64,000 nt of DNA from Cryphonectria parasitica EP155 (GCF_011745365.1 NW_024468920.1:1-64000), one strand, 5' to 3'; positions 12,148 through 24,348 are shown, counted from the stretch's first letter. Notes: generated by a model from the letters alone, not told the origin. Translations and numbers: made by a program.

Positions 12148-12603
12148 TGTTATAACCCATCCAACATGCAGGTCACAGAACAGATTACGAGTAACAGAGA
12201 CCAGGTGTTAAGGATTCAACATTCTAATAAAGCATTGATTACATAACTCAGGGTTAGGGTTATGAGCACAGCTAATCAGGAAGGATAGCTTCGGATATGT
12301 GCTATCCAGAGCTAGCAAGATAACTTGAATATGTTGCTATTCAATATATTCATACTGAAGAGCTGAATATATAAGAATACGCTCATTATCATTAGATGGA
12401 TTTAGTATATAGCTCTTCAGTTATCAATCTAAGTATCAGATTACTCTCTATTCTAATAGCTTCAAAGGCAGTAAATACTTGCATTGCTTATTAAGATTTG
12501 TATGATTCTGTATTCAAGAACTTAGCACTTTAATACCGCTCTTGTTAGCATAAACTCTCTTTGTATATTTTGGAATCTTCGGATTGCTGCAGTACTTATT
12601 ACA
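12148..12603 (+). repeat. 5' LTR of element D (456 bp)
   Basis: TGTTATAACCCATCC ... TACTTATTACA. It contains GGGTTAGGGTTA at 12251-12262, a telomere-repeat-like dodecamer, and the B-type U3 segment. Differences from the 3' LTR are mostly C/T or G/A. Confidence 0.95.
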
Positions 12604-12660
12604 TTTTGATAATTCTTGTTCAAGAACGGTTCAGTATTACTCTCTTGAGCAATACAGAAT

Positions 12661-14763
12661 ACAATAGCTTCTCTAGGAATCTCTTCGTTCTTGCACACTC
12701 CTACTCAGAAAGAACTAGTTAACCAGATATATCAGCTTACTCAGCATATTCAGGATCTGCATGAACAATAACAGACTCAGAGCGCTATCATCGCCAACCA
12801 ACAGGCTCAGTTAGCTCAACAAGCTTAACAAGCGCAGTTCACTTCTACAGCCACTAATAATGCTGGAAAGGCGTATAAGATAAACAAGCCTATCATATAT
12901 AATAGCAATCAGAAAATACTGCATAAATTCCTTATCTACTGCAGAGCATACTTCTTATATCATACAACTCAGTTTACTATAAAATCTGAAAAGATTATTC
13001 TAGCAGAGACTCGTTTCAAGAAGAATGCTCTTATCTAGTACAAACCTTCTCTGCACAACTACTTAAAGCATCAGAGCAATTCCAACACATATATTCAGAA
13101 TACTAAGAATATATTCAATTCCTTTAAAAGCTTCAAGAAAGCTCTTAAGAAGATCTTTAATAACTCTAACAAAGAATATACTACAGCTCAGCAGCTCATA
13201 AATCTCAAGCAAACCAAATCAGCTTCTGCTTATACAATTAGATTTAAGCAGCTCTTAGCAAAACTTTCGTAGGAAAACAAGAATCTTATAAAATACTATT
13301 ATAAGAAGCTTAAGAATAATATTAAGAACGAAATCTCCAAACAGAATTAGCTAGAGAACTTTGCAATATTCTCTAATCAAGCAATCTGCATTAATAATCA
13401 TCTGTATGAATAATGAATAAAGAAATCCAAGAAAGAAGAAAGCTAAACTTGAAGATTTTCAGCTAATATAAGCAAGAAACTCCAAAATAAGAATAGCAGT
13501 TAATATAGCAATACAGCTCAGAATAGCATTATATATGCTAATTCTATAAAACTTAATGCAATTAACAAGCAGTATAGCAAGAAGAATAATATTACTTGCT
13601 ACAACTGCAATAAATAAGAATATATTATATGCAACTGCTATTAATTCCAAAAGAATAAATAGCAATCAGTTTAGAAAGAATGCTAGATGAATATTGCTCA
13701 ATAATAGAAATCCAATCAACTAAGCAAAAACATTCTCTTGAAGCAAGTATTAAACTTTATTGATTATAGAAATTTTAGCTGGATATTCTGCTATAATAAT
13801 AACTGCTTAATATATCTCTCGAGTAAGAAAGGTTCAGAATAGTTCTCTTAGAAATCTAGATGCTATAGGCAGATAGCAATAGCAGAACGAGAATGCATGC
13901 TTAGTATTCTTACGAGTAGCAATTCGAACTGCTCTAATATTATAAAACAGAGTATTCAGATATTGGAAGAAGGATTTAGCAATAATACTTTCTAATATTC
14001 TTTATTGCTTATATTAAGCATTATAATCAGAAATATGAACAAGAGATGATATTCTCTTGATTATTAATATAAATATCTGAATAATACTGAAAATACCTTT
14101 CAAATAACAGAAAGATTAAGCTAGAACAAACAATCTAACAATTTACTAAAATCTCCTGTAAACAATAAACTCAAGAAGCTTACAAAAAGATTTCTCTTCA
14201 GCATTAGATAGAATAAAAAGATAATATAAATTGAATATCTTATTTATAGAATAGAGCTAGAAAAGCTCTTTATCTGCATCTTCTTGCAGAACATTAAAGC
14301 ATAAGAAGATAAGAACCCTCGAATCAGCTCACTTTACAATTTATACTACAAACTAGCTTGGATTTCCTATATCTATTATAGCTGCAGAATGCATTTCTTA
14401 AACAAGATGCAATACAAATAATTCCTTATCAGAGAATCAGAACAAATCCTTTAAGCTATTAAGAAATAGAAACTCCGCTTTAGAGAAGTTCTTAATAGAT
14501 AATACTACAATATATATATCGAGCTACTAGATAATTGCTTTATACAATGTATAGATAAAAAGATAGAATAGTAGCAGTGCAAAACAATACTCTGCATAAT
14601 TCATATTAATAATAAAGTTTGCAACTAGTATTAATAGAAGAAAGATTAGAAATAATAATAATATGAGCAAAAGCAAGCTAAGAAGCTTGCTTAAGAAGCA
14701 GCAAAGTAAGCTTAGAAGAATAAGCAGTTCTTAATAAATTCAAAAGAATAGAATTGCTTGTAA
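12661..14763 (+). pseudogene. gag: gag relic of element D
   Basis: 701 codons from ACA (12661-12663; ATG in B and I) to TAA 14761-14763, with no net frameshift. The N-terminus reads IASLGISSFLHTPTQ, with a Gln-rich helix-like stretch at about 25-70. The CCHC zinc knuckle at 13597-13641 reads CYNCNK.EYIICNC; the GH expected in the middle is lost. A Lys-rich segment lies before the stop. The zinc knuckle would package RNA and gag would assemble the particle. Internal TAA/TAG at former CAA/CAG codons prevent translation. Confidence 0.87.
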
Positions 14764-17700
14764 AGAAACTGCAGATGATTAGATTAGAACAGTTTCTATA
14801 TAAAGCTTCTAAAACAAACTACGCTTATATTAAGTTCAATATATATATTCAAGAATACAAATATAGCGTATTATTGAATAGTAGCGCTTAGAGAAACTTT
14901 ATATCTTTATATATTATTAATTAGATACAACTATAATAAAGATAAAAGAAATGCTTATATATTCTCAGTACTGTAAAAGAACAATCTATTATATACAATC
15001 AAGGAATAATTAATAAGAAAACTGATTATCTATCTATTTTAATTCAAAGATGCATAATCAGAGCTTCTTTTAATATTATGAATATAGCATAGTATAAGCT
15101 GATTATAGAGCTTTCATAGCTCAAAGAATATAATTCTCAAATCAATTAAACTACTAGCTAGATCTTATAAGAACAAGCTATATCCAAAGAGATAATTATA
15201 ATCAATAGCGCAGGATTGAAGCTAGTGATTGAAGAATATTTAGAAAAAGAAGCTTCATACAACTTCCTACATATTTCTAAACCAGCAGAGCTAGCAGTTT
15301 AAGAAGAAGAATCTAGTAATAAGCGAATCCAAATAGTGCTAGGGCGCTAATAGATTAGCAAAATAATAGAAGCAAGACTTTCAGCAAGCTGGTTCGCTTC
15401 AGAGCAATAAGGAAAAGCTTCAGAAAGTGGATTGTAAATCTATACAGGAAAAATCTCGAAACCAGACTCTCGAGCGCTCAGTTCAGCTCAAAGCGAACGC
15501 TTAAGACTCTCAAAAATGTTACTAAAAACAATAAATGAAAAAAAGCATGCTCAACAATACCTACTGTTTCTTCAGATAGCAGAAACAGCACAAGAACTAG
15601 AACTAATACTTGCAAACATACTACGAGAATATTATAAATTTAAGAAATTATTCTAGAAAGAATTGAATATAGAATTGCTAGAATACAGCTTATACAATTA
15701 CAAGATCCTGCTATAAGAAGAAAAACAGCTCAAGTTCTTTCTCATTTATAAACTAAATAAAGCATAATTAGAAATACTTAAGAAGTATCTCAATAAGAAT
15801 CTTAAGAAGGAATATATACAACTATTGCAATTACTAATAGAATACTCTATTCTATTTGTACTCAAAAAGAATAGCAAGCTTAAGCTATATATTAACTACA
15901 GGCAATTTAATAATATTATAATCAAGAACTAATATCTGTTGCTACTTATTAAGAAACTATAAGATAGGCTGCAAGAAGTATAATAGTTTATAGTTCTAAA
16001 TCTAAAAAAAGCTTATAATCTGATTAGAATAAAGAAAGAAGAAGAATGGAAAACTGCTTTCAGAATATGCTATAAATATTACAAATATTTAATTATACTC
16101 TTTAATTTAATAAATGCTTTAGCTTCATTTCAGGAAATAATTAATTATATTCTATATAAGCATCTAGATTAGTTTATTATTGCTTATCTCAATAATATTC
16201 TTATCTATTCTCGAATACTTAAAGAATATAAGAAATATATGGAAATAGTATTACAAATGCTTCAAGATGCAAAACTTCTTATAGAATCTGCAAAAAGTTA
16301 CTTTTATATACAAAAGATTAATTATCTCGAATTTATAATTAAGCTAGAATGCATTAAGCTACAGAAAAATAAAGTAAAAGCTGTTAGAAATTAGCCAGTT
16401 CCCAGAAACATCAGAGATATTAGATCTTTTCTCAGATATATCAACTTCTACAAGCAGTTCATTAAGAACTACAGCTGAATTGCATACTCTCTTATAAATC
16501 TTACCAAAAAGAAATAGCTCTTTGAATAAACTTCCAAAGCACAAGAAGCCTTTAATAAGATCATTAAGCATATTATCTCAGAACCAATTCTGTATAAAGC
16601 AGATCCTTACAAATCCTTTAAAATTGAGACTAATGCATCAGAATATGCATTTAGAGAATAACTTAGCTAGCAAAATAACTAAGAGCATCTAAGGATTATA
16701 AGCAACTTCTCAAAGAAGTTAAATAGCTCAGAAATCAATTATAGAATTCCTAATCAGAAACTCATAGCAATAATAAAAGCCTTCAAGAAATAGCAGTATT
16801 ATCTTATTAGCATATAATACTCAATTATAATTCACTCGGATTATAAGAATCTAATTATATTCATAATAACTAAGATTTTGAACAAGTAATAAATCAGATA
16901 AGCAGAATTCCTCTTATAGTTTAACTTTAAGATTATATATTGTAAAAGCTTGGAAAATGAATAAGCAGATGCTCTTAGCAGAAGATCAGATTATTAAAAT
17001 GCAAACTCTTCGAATATATAGAATATCTTCGCTTAAAACGAATCAGGAAATCTTGTTAATGCATACAGAGAACTAAATGCTGCTCTCAGAATAGGATTCT
17101 TGAAGAAGAATTCAGAATCAATAACTCTGAATGAACAAAACAACTATATCAAGAATATATATAATGTACTAGCATACAAGCATTAGAGAATTAGAGCAAC
17201 TTATAAATGCATTAAAAGATACTGAAATCTACTAGATCTTAGGAAAAGAATTAAGAGCATTCTACAATAATATAATAGCTGCAAAAAGAATAAAGCAGAA
17301 AAATACAAGTCTTACAGATTACTATACTTCTTATTAGTACTTATAACTATTTAGCAATTTATCAATCTAAACTTCATTATTAAGCTATCTTTCTTATAAG
17401 AACTCTTAATTAAGATATAATATAATAGCATTCTAGTAATAATTTGCAGACTAAGCAAATATACTTACTTTCTTCTCTATAAGAAAAGTAGTATAGCAGA
17501 GAAACTTGTATATACATTCCTCAGAATAATTATTGCTAACTATAGCATACTAGAAAAAGTAATCTTCAATAGAAACAGAAAGTTTAACTCAAAGTTTTGA
17601 ATTTTGCTTATAAAACAGCTCGGAATATATCATAGAATATCTATAGCATTTTACTTGCAAACAGATGAACAGACAGAAAGAATAAATCAAATTATCAAAT

Positions 17701-18410
17701 AGTACTTTTAATACTATATTAATCAGAAACAGAACAACTGAATTAATCTATTGCTCCTTATACAGTTTGCTTATAATAGTACAAATACAAGCATAACAAA
17801 GAAATCATTATTCTTTATGCTTTATAAATACAACTCAACAGCTTATTACGAAGTACTGCTAGAAGCAAATGCAGAAGCTGCAGATAAGAGAATTAAGAGG
17901 ATTAAGAAAGTTCAGAAGGAATTCCAATCAGAACTACAATTTATTCAAGAATGAATGATACAATATGCAAACTTCAAGAGGATTGAGGAACTAATCCTAC
18001 AGAAGGGAGATAAGGTTTATCTACTTCGAAAAAATATCAAAATAACAAAACTTAGCAACAAATTTGATTATAAGAAGCTAGAACTATTCAAAATCTTGCA
18101 ACAGATTTCTCTAGTTAATTATAAGTTAGCATTATCTCATAGAATAAGAATATACTTAGTTTTTCACATCTTACTACTGAAACTAGCAGCATAGGAAATA
18201 CTAGCAAATAATATAGCAGAAATAGAAAACAATAAATCAGAGTATAAGATGGAAAAGATTCTCAAGCATAGAAGCATGAATAGTATAAGAGAATATCTTA
18301 TCAAATGAAAAGGCTACTCAGCGAGCGAAAACTCATAAAAACCATGAAAGAACATCGAAAACGCTCAGGAAAAAGTAGCTGAATATTAGAAAAGGAAAGC
18401 CAGCATCTAA
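14682..18410 (+). pseudogene. pol: pol relic of element D (PR-RT-RH-IN-chromodomain)
   Basis: 1243 codons in one frame, -1 relative to gag, opening after TAA 14679-14681 and ending TAA 18408-18410. Order: protease (about 14820-15060), linker, RT (about 15770-16360), RNase H (about 16570-16970), integrase (zinc-binding region about 17180-17300, catalytic core about 17370-17690) and a chromodomain (about 18240-18400, EKILKHRS...EYLIK.KGYSASENS). YxDD at 16185-16196 is YLNN. In integrase two of three acidic residues are Asn (LNFII and FNRNRK), while the Glu of QTERINQ survives. Chromodomain integrases direct insertion to heterochromatin, which fits the nesting here. Confidence 0.9.
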
Positions 18411-19018
18411 AACAACCGCTCCAGCCCGAAGAGAAGCTCAGAGCTTACTATCTCATTCAAAAACCCAGACTAATCTACCACTGCATTCTCCATATCTACG
18501 GAATTCCAGTTAAAACCCTCAAAAGAAGAATCTCCAGCAACTACAGCAGATTCCTTTGTAACTACAGAACGAACCCCAGCAGCAATGCAAGCCCGCTCCT
18601 CCTCAGCTTTCTTACATTCCAACTCCTTCATACTAGAAAGGCCTCAATGAATAGCTTTCATTATCCTCTTAAACTACAAACGCTTCTGCTTCTGCAAACA
18701 TTCTATCTCTGCAGCAGCATTGCACAGCTGTTCCTTAGTACTCTCGAATTAGTTCTCCAGGCATTGGTATTGAATGCCTATCCGATGAATTTCCGCTATG
18801 CTCAGCCCTTGAACGTTGCACCAAGAACGATCTAAGCGAATACATTCAGCGCAGCAGAAGAAATCCTCAACAGAGACTTAACAAGATTGAATACTACGAT
18901 CCTCATAGAAGGAACAAGAAAGCATAATGATAGCGTTTTGAAGAATTAAGGAAAGAAGAGAATCCTTTTATCTAGTCTTCTTAGCACGAGAACGAGATTT
19001 ATTGATTCTATTCAACAT
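18407..19018 (-). pseudogene. Accessory gene of element D, opposite strand (Cys-rich + coiled coil, intronless)
   Basis: On the minus strand an ATG at 19018 (MLNRINKSRSRAKK) opens a 203-codon frame ending TAG at 18409-18407; this stop overlaps the pol TAA (18408-18410) by 2 bp, tail to tail. The frame holds a Cys cluster (CSFYEDRSIQSC, then CCAECIRLDRSWCNVQG), a heptad-like Leu/Glu/Lys stretch with LQKQKRL, an Ala/Glu-rich part, and a tail with FEGFNWNSVDMENAVVD. Only a few stops interrupt it, mostly CAA/CAG/TGG positions turned to TAA/TAG. Copies exist in B, C, E, F, I and J. I recall similar Cys-rich/coiled-coil hypothetical proteins from fungal genomes, but function is unknown. Confidence 0.72.
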
Positions 19019-19096
19019 CTCAATTAGGAAAGCAAGATCACAAACACGGAAACTTGCCAGAATACTTACAGAAGATCATTAGGAATAACAACTGAT

Positions 19097-19109
19097 AGGA
19101 GGAAGATGA
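19097..19109 (+). promoter_or_regulatory. Polypurine tract of element D
   Basis: AGGAGGAAGATGA directly abuts the 3' LTR (19110). A purine run here is the expected primer for plus-strand DNA synthesis. Equivalents sit before the 3' LTRs of I (AGGAGGAAGATGA) and J (AGGAGGGAGATAA). Confidence 0.8.
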
Positions 19110-19565
19110 TGTTATAACCCATCCAATATACAGATCACAGAACAGATTACAAGTAACAGAAACCAGATATCAAGAACTCAACATCCTAACAAAGCATTGA
19201 TTACATAACTCAGAATTAGAGTTATGAGCACAGCTAATCAGGAAGGATAGCTTCGAATATGTGCTATTCAGAGCTAGCAAGATAACTTGGATATATTGCT
19301 ATCCAACATATCCATACTGAAGAGCTGAATATATAAGAATACACTCATTACCATTAGATAGATTCAGTACATAGCTCTTCAGTTATCAATCTAAGTATCA
19401 GATTACTCTCTACTCTGATAGCTCCAAAGGCAGTGAACACTTGCATCGCTTATTGAGACTTGTACAGTTCCGTATTCAAGGACTTAGCACTTTAATACCG
19501 CTCTTGTTAGCATAAACCCCCTTTGTATACTTTGGAATCTTCGGATTGCTGCAGTGCTCATTACA
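19110..19565 (+). repeat. 3' LTR of element D (456 bp)
   Basis: TGTTATAACCCATCC ... GTGCTCATTACA, followed by TSD GCTAG at 19566-19570. It resumes C's pol at AGCGCTAACAG. It is one of the least mutated LTRs in the window and shows the promoter elements most clearly. Confidence 0.95.
19317..19389 (+). promoter_or_regulatory. LTR core promoter with inverted repeat and self-priming sequence
   Basis: A TATA box TATATAA (19330-19336) is enclosed by a perfect 10-bp inverted repeat, CTGAAGAGCT (19317-19326) and AGCTCTTCAG (19373-19382). AGTTATCAA (19381-19389), complementary to the primer-binding site after the 5' LTR, overlaps the right arm. The arrangement recurs in other plus-strand LTRs and in reversed copies. 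Inferred role: transcription start near the right arm. Confidence 0.6.
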
Positions 19566-19570
19566 GCTAG

Positions 19571-22500
19571 AGCGCTAACAGATTAGCAAAACAATAGAAG
19601 CAAGATTCTCAGCAAGTCAGTTTGCTCTGGAGCAATAAGGAAAAGCTTCAGAATGTGAATTATGAATTCATACAGAAAAAACCTCGAAACTAAGCTCTCA
19701 AGTAGTTAATTCAGCCTGAAGCGAACGCTTAAAGCTCTTGAAAATGCTATTGGAAAAGAAGTATACTCAACAGTATCTACTATTCCTTCAGATAGCAGAA
19801 ATAATATAGAGATCAGAATCAATACTTGCAAACATATTACAAGAATATTATAAGTTCAAGAAACTATTTCAGAAAGAATTGAATATAGAATTGCTAGAAT
19901 ATAGCTTATACAATCATGAGATCCTGCTATAAAAAGAAAAACAGCTTAAATTCTTCCCTATCTACAGACTAAACAAAGTATAGCTAGAAATACTTAGAAA
20001 ATATCTTGATAAGAATTTTAAGAAAGAATATATATAATTATTGCAATTATTAGCAGAATATTCTATTCTGTTTATATTTAAGAAAAATAATAAGCTTAAG
20101 CTATATATTAATTATAAGCAATTCAATAATATTATAATTAAGAATTAATATCTATTATTACTTATTAAAAAATTACAAAATAGATTGCAAGAAGCATAGT
20201 AGTTTACAATTCTAAATCTAAAAGAAGCTTATAATCTGATTAGAATAAAAGAAGAAAAAGAATGGAAAACTGCTTTCAGAATATACTATAAATATTACAA
20301 ATATTTAATTATACTTTTTAGTTTAACAAATATTCTAGCTTTATTCCAGAAAATAATTAATTATATTCTATACAAGCATCTGAATTAGTTCATTATTGCT
20401 TATCTCAATAACATTCTTATCTACTCTTGAATACTTAAAGAATATAAGAAATATGTAGAAACAGTATTGCAAATGCTTCAAAATGCAAAACTTCTTATAG
20501 AACTTGCAAAAAGTTACTTTTATATATAAAAAGTTAACTATCTCGGATTTATAATCAAGCTAGGATGTATTAAGCTATAGAAAGATAAGATAGAAGCTAT
20601 TAGGAATTAGCTAATTCTTAGGAATATTAGAAATATTAGATTCTTTCTTAAATATATTAACTTCTATAAGCAGTTTATTAAGAATTATAGCTGAATTATA
20701 TATCCTTTTATAAATCTTATCAAAAGGAATTAACTTTTCGAATGAATCTCTAAGGCATAAGAAGCTTTTAATAAGATTATTAAGCATATTATTTCAAAGC
20801 TAGTTCTGTATAAAGCAGATCTCTATAAACTCTTTGAAATTAAAATCAATATATTAGAATATATACTTGGAGAACAATTTGATTAATAAGATAACCAAGA
20901 ATATTTAAGAATTATAAGCAACTTCTTAAAGAAGTTAAATAGCTCAGAAATCAACTATAGAATCCCTAATCAGAAGTTTATAGCAATAGTAAAAGCTTTT
21001 AAAGAATAGTAATACTATTTTATTAATACATAATACTCAATTATAGTTCACTCGAATTATAAGAATCTAATTATATTTATAATAATTAAGATTTTGAATA
21101 AGCAATAAGTTAAATAAGCAGAATTTCTTTTACAGTTTAATTTCAAGATTGTATATTACAAAAGCTTGGAGAATGAATAAGCAAATGCTCTTAGTAGAAG
21201 ATCAGACTATTGAAATACAGATTCTTCGAATATATAAAATATCTTTGTTTAAGATAAATCAGAAAATCTCATCAATGTATACAGAGAACTGAATACTGCT
21301 CTTAGAATAGAATTCTCAGAAAAGAATTCAGAATTAATAATTTCAGATAAACAAAACAATTATATTAAGAATATATATAGTATACTAGTATATAGATATT
21401 AGAAAGTTAAAGCAATCTATGAATGTATTAGAAGATACTGAAATTTATTAAGCTTTAGGAAAAGAATTGAAAACATTTTATAATAATGCAATAGCTACAA
21501 AAAGAATAAAGCAGAAAGATATAAGCTTTATAAACTACTATATTCCTTATTAATATTTATAATTATTTAGCAATCCATCAATCTAAACTTTATTACTAAG
21601 CTATTTCTCTTACAAGAACTCTTAACTAAAGTATAATATAATAGCATTTTAGTAATAGTTTGCAAACTAAGCAAGTATACTTACTTTCTTCTTTATAAGA
21701 AAAGCAGTATAGCAAAGAAACTTATATATACATTCCTCAGAATAATTATTACTAACTATAGCATATCAGAAGAAGTAATCTCTAATAGAAATAGAAAGTT
21801 CAATTTAAAGTTTTGAACTTTGCTTATAAAATAGCTTAGAATATACTATAGAATATCTACAGCATTTCATCTGCAAATAAATAAATAGATAAAAAGAATA
21901 AATTAGATTATTAAACAATATCTTTAATATTATATTAACTAGAAATAGAATAACTAAATTAATCTATTACTTCTTATATAATTTGCTTATAATAATATAA
22001 ATATAAGTATAACAAAGAAATCATTATTCTTCATACTCTATAAATACAATCCAATAGCTTATTACAAAGTATTGCTAGAAGCAGATGTAGAAGCTGCAAA
22101 TAAAAGAATTAAGAAGATTAAGAAAGTTTAGAAAGAACTTCGATCAGAATTACAATTTGTTCAGAAATGAATAATATAATATGCAAACTTCAAAAAAATT
22201 AAGAAATCAATCCTATAGAAGGAAGATAAGATCTATCTACTTCGAAAAAATATTAAAATAATTAGATTTAGCAATAAACTTGATTATAAGAAGTTGAAGC
22301 TATTCAAAATTCTGTAACAGATTTCCTTAATTAATTATAAATTAGCATTATTTCATAGAATAAGAATATATCTAGTTTTTCATATCTTATTATTAGAACT
22401 AGTAGTACAGGAAATATTAATGAATAATATAACAGAAATAGAAAATAATAAATCAGAGTATGAAGTAGAAAAAATCCTTAAGCATAGAAGCATAAATAAT

Positions 22501-22626
22501 ATAAGAGAATATTTCATTAAATAAAAAGATTATTCAGCAAGTGAAAATTCATGGAAACTACAGAGGAATATTGAAAATGCTTAGAAAAAGATAGCTGAAT
22601 ATTGGAAAAGAAAAGCTAGCATCTAA
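19571..22626 (+). pseudogene. pol: pol relic of element C, part 2 (RT-RH-IN-chromodomain)
   Basis: Continues C's pol after D. RT lies at about 19990-20580 with YxDD at 20401-20412 reading YLNN. RNase H is at about 20790-21190 and integrase at about 21400-21920. The chromodomain at about 22450-22620 has EVEKILKHRS..., but the conserved KWKGY reads K.KDY. TAA at 22624-22626 ends pol. Many premature TAA/TAG codons; not functional. Confidence 0.85.
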
Positions 22627-23297
22627 GACAATTGCTCCGCCTCAAACTAAGATTCAGGGGCTTCAGAGATCTTGCTCTTCAGAAAACCCAACTAATCTAT
22701 CACTGCATTCTTCACATTCAAGGAATTCCAATCGAAACCTTCAGAGAAAGAATCCACAGAAACAGCAATAAGCTCTGCAGAAATCACAGCCTACACTTCA
22801 GCAGCTATGCACTTTCATTCCTCCTTCTTCAGATCCTCATTCACCAGCTTTATCCTCTTCTCCTGAAGAAAGCGTTGCTGCTTCTTCAGCTGCAACAAAC
22901 AAGCTAGCAATTCGTTCATGCAAGCCTGAAGTTCCAACAACTGCTCCTTCTTCTCAAGCTTGCACTCATCAATATGAATTAACTTATCAGTAATCCGGAA
23001 TACTAAGAGGAAAGATCTTAGTTAATAAAGAAAAACATTCAAAAGAAAATACTAATAGAAAGAAACAAGCATATAATCTGTATTGCAAAAACAATTCTGC
23101 TTAGTATATTACAAACAATTCTTTATTCTATCTATTATTTTATACAATATTTCTTCTTTCAAATACAAAGAATATAGCATTACTTTGTATTCATTGAATT
23201 CAATATAACTAAAATATTTCTAATAAGCAAAGCTTTTCTTGGAAAGAATAGAAAAAGAAGATTTACTAATACAAGAATTTAAGATTCTATTCAATAT
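22623..23297 (-). pseudogene. Accessory gene of element C, opposite strand (with intron)
   Basis: A minus-strand frame converging on pol, whose stop overlaps pol's TAA as in D. The start position is ATA (ATG in J) at 23297. An intron of about 50 nt is inferred at 23003-23052 (GTATTT ... CTCTTAG), at the same place as the J intron. Exon 2 begins at the ITDKL block and continues with a Leu/Lys/Gln stretch (CLLQLKKQQRFLQE), the coiled-coil part. Several RIP stops. Confidence 0.6.
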
Positions 23298-23388
23298 CTT
23301 AATTAGAAAAGCATAATCATGCATACAGAAAACTTGCTAAATACTTATAAGAGATTATTAAGAATAACAACTAATAAAAAAGAAATGA

Positions 23389-23836
23389 TATTATAATTCA
23401 TCCAATATACAGATTACGAAAACAAATTATAAACAAATAAGAACTAAATATTATAACTCAACATTAGATAATTTACAAGAATTATATAATCCAGGATTAG
23501 AATTATAAGCTAACCAATCAGAAGAGCTTATCTATGCTTATCAAGCTTTAGTAAGCACTACTAAGCAGCAGTAAGCCTTAGTAAGCATCAGCAAGCCACA
23601 TTGAAGAGCTGAATATATAACTATACATTCATTATCATTAAATAAATCATTATATATAGCTCTTTAATTGTTAATCTAAGTATTCAGTTTTCTATACTAA
23701 GTAGCTTCAAAGGCAGTGAATACTTGCATTGCTCATTAGAACTTGTATAGTTCTATATTCAAGAACTTAATACTTTAATACCGCTCTTATTAGCATAAAC
23801 TTCTTATATACTTAGGAATCTTCGGATTACTGCAGT
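23389..23836 (+). repeat. 3' LTR of element C, major part, cut by element E
   Basis: Starts TATTATAATTCATCC. It breaks off after ACTGCAGT at 23836; its last 10 bases (GCTCATTACA) are at 31240-31249, beyond E. The two parts total 458 bp, equal to the 5' LTR. GCAGT (23832-23836) is repeated at 31235-31239 as E's TSD. Confidence 0.93.
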
Positions 23837-24283
23837 TGTAATGAGCACTGCAGCAATCCGAAGATTCCTAAGTATATGAAGAAGTTTATGCTAATAAGAG
23901 CAGTATCAAAGTATCAAGTTCTTGAATATGGAATTGTACAAGTTCTAATAAACAATACAAGTATTCACTGCCTTTGGAGCTACTCAGTATATAAGACTGA
24001 ATACTTAGATTGATAACTGAAGAGCTATATACTGAATCTATCTAATAATAATAAATGTATTCTTATATATCTAGCTCTTTAGTTCTGATTAATCTAATTA
24101 TATTATGATTTCTTATAATTATTTCTCCGAATATATTAATTATATTCATAGCTAATATAATTGCGCTAGCAATCCTAATCTGAGTTATATAATTCTGATT
24201 AGTATCCGATATTAGATTATAATATTTAATCTCTTAATTAGTAAAGCTTATTCTATAATCTGCATATTAAATAAATTATAATA
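23837..24283 (-). repeat. 3' LTR of element E (447 bp)
   Basis: TGTAATGAGCACTGCAG ... AATTATAATA (the end RIP-altered from GGTCATAACA). It forms a large inverted repeat with the adjacent C LTR (23389-23836). Confidence 0.93.
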
Positions 24284-24348
24284 TTATCTTTCTTCTATTA
24301 ATCATTATTTTCAATAATCTTCTATAAATATTCTAACAAATTCTTCAT

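Larger units (their letters stand above)
12148..19565 (+). mobile_element. Element D: uninterrupted full-length Ty3/gypsy chromovirus, 7418 bp
   Basis: The best template in the window for this family. LTRs 12148-12603 and 19110-19565 (456 bp each); TSD GCTAG at 12143-12147 and 19566-19570. Gag 12661-14763, pol 14682-18410, opposite-strand accessory gene 18407-19018, polypurine tract 19097-19109. Nothing is inserted in it. Pol keeps one frame throughout, but many RIP stops make it dead. Confidence 0.96.

Noticed and set aside
22632..22907. Plus-strand open frames just after pol (also 48098-48364 and 52220-52495)
   Set aside because: They are the sense-strand shadow of the better supported minus-strand accessory genes, which carry the Cys cluster, intron and conserved stop.
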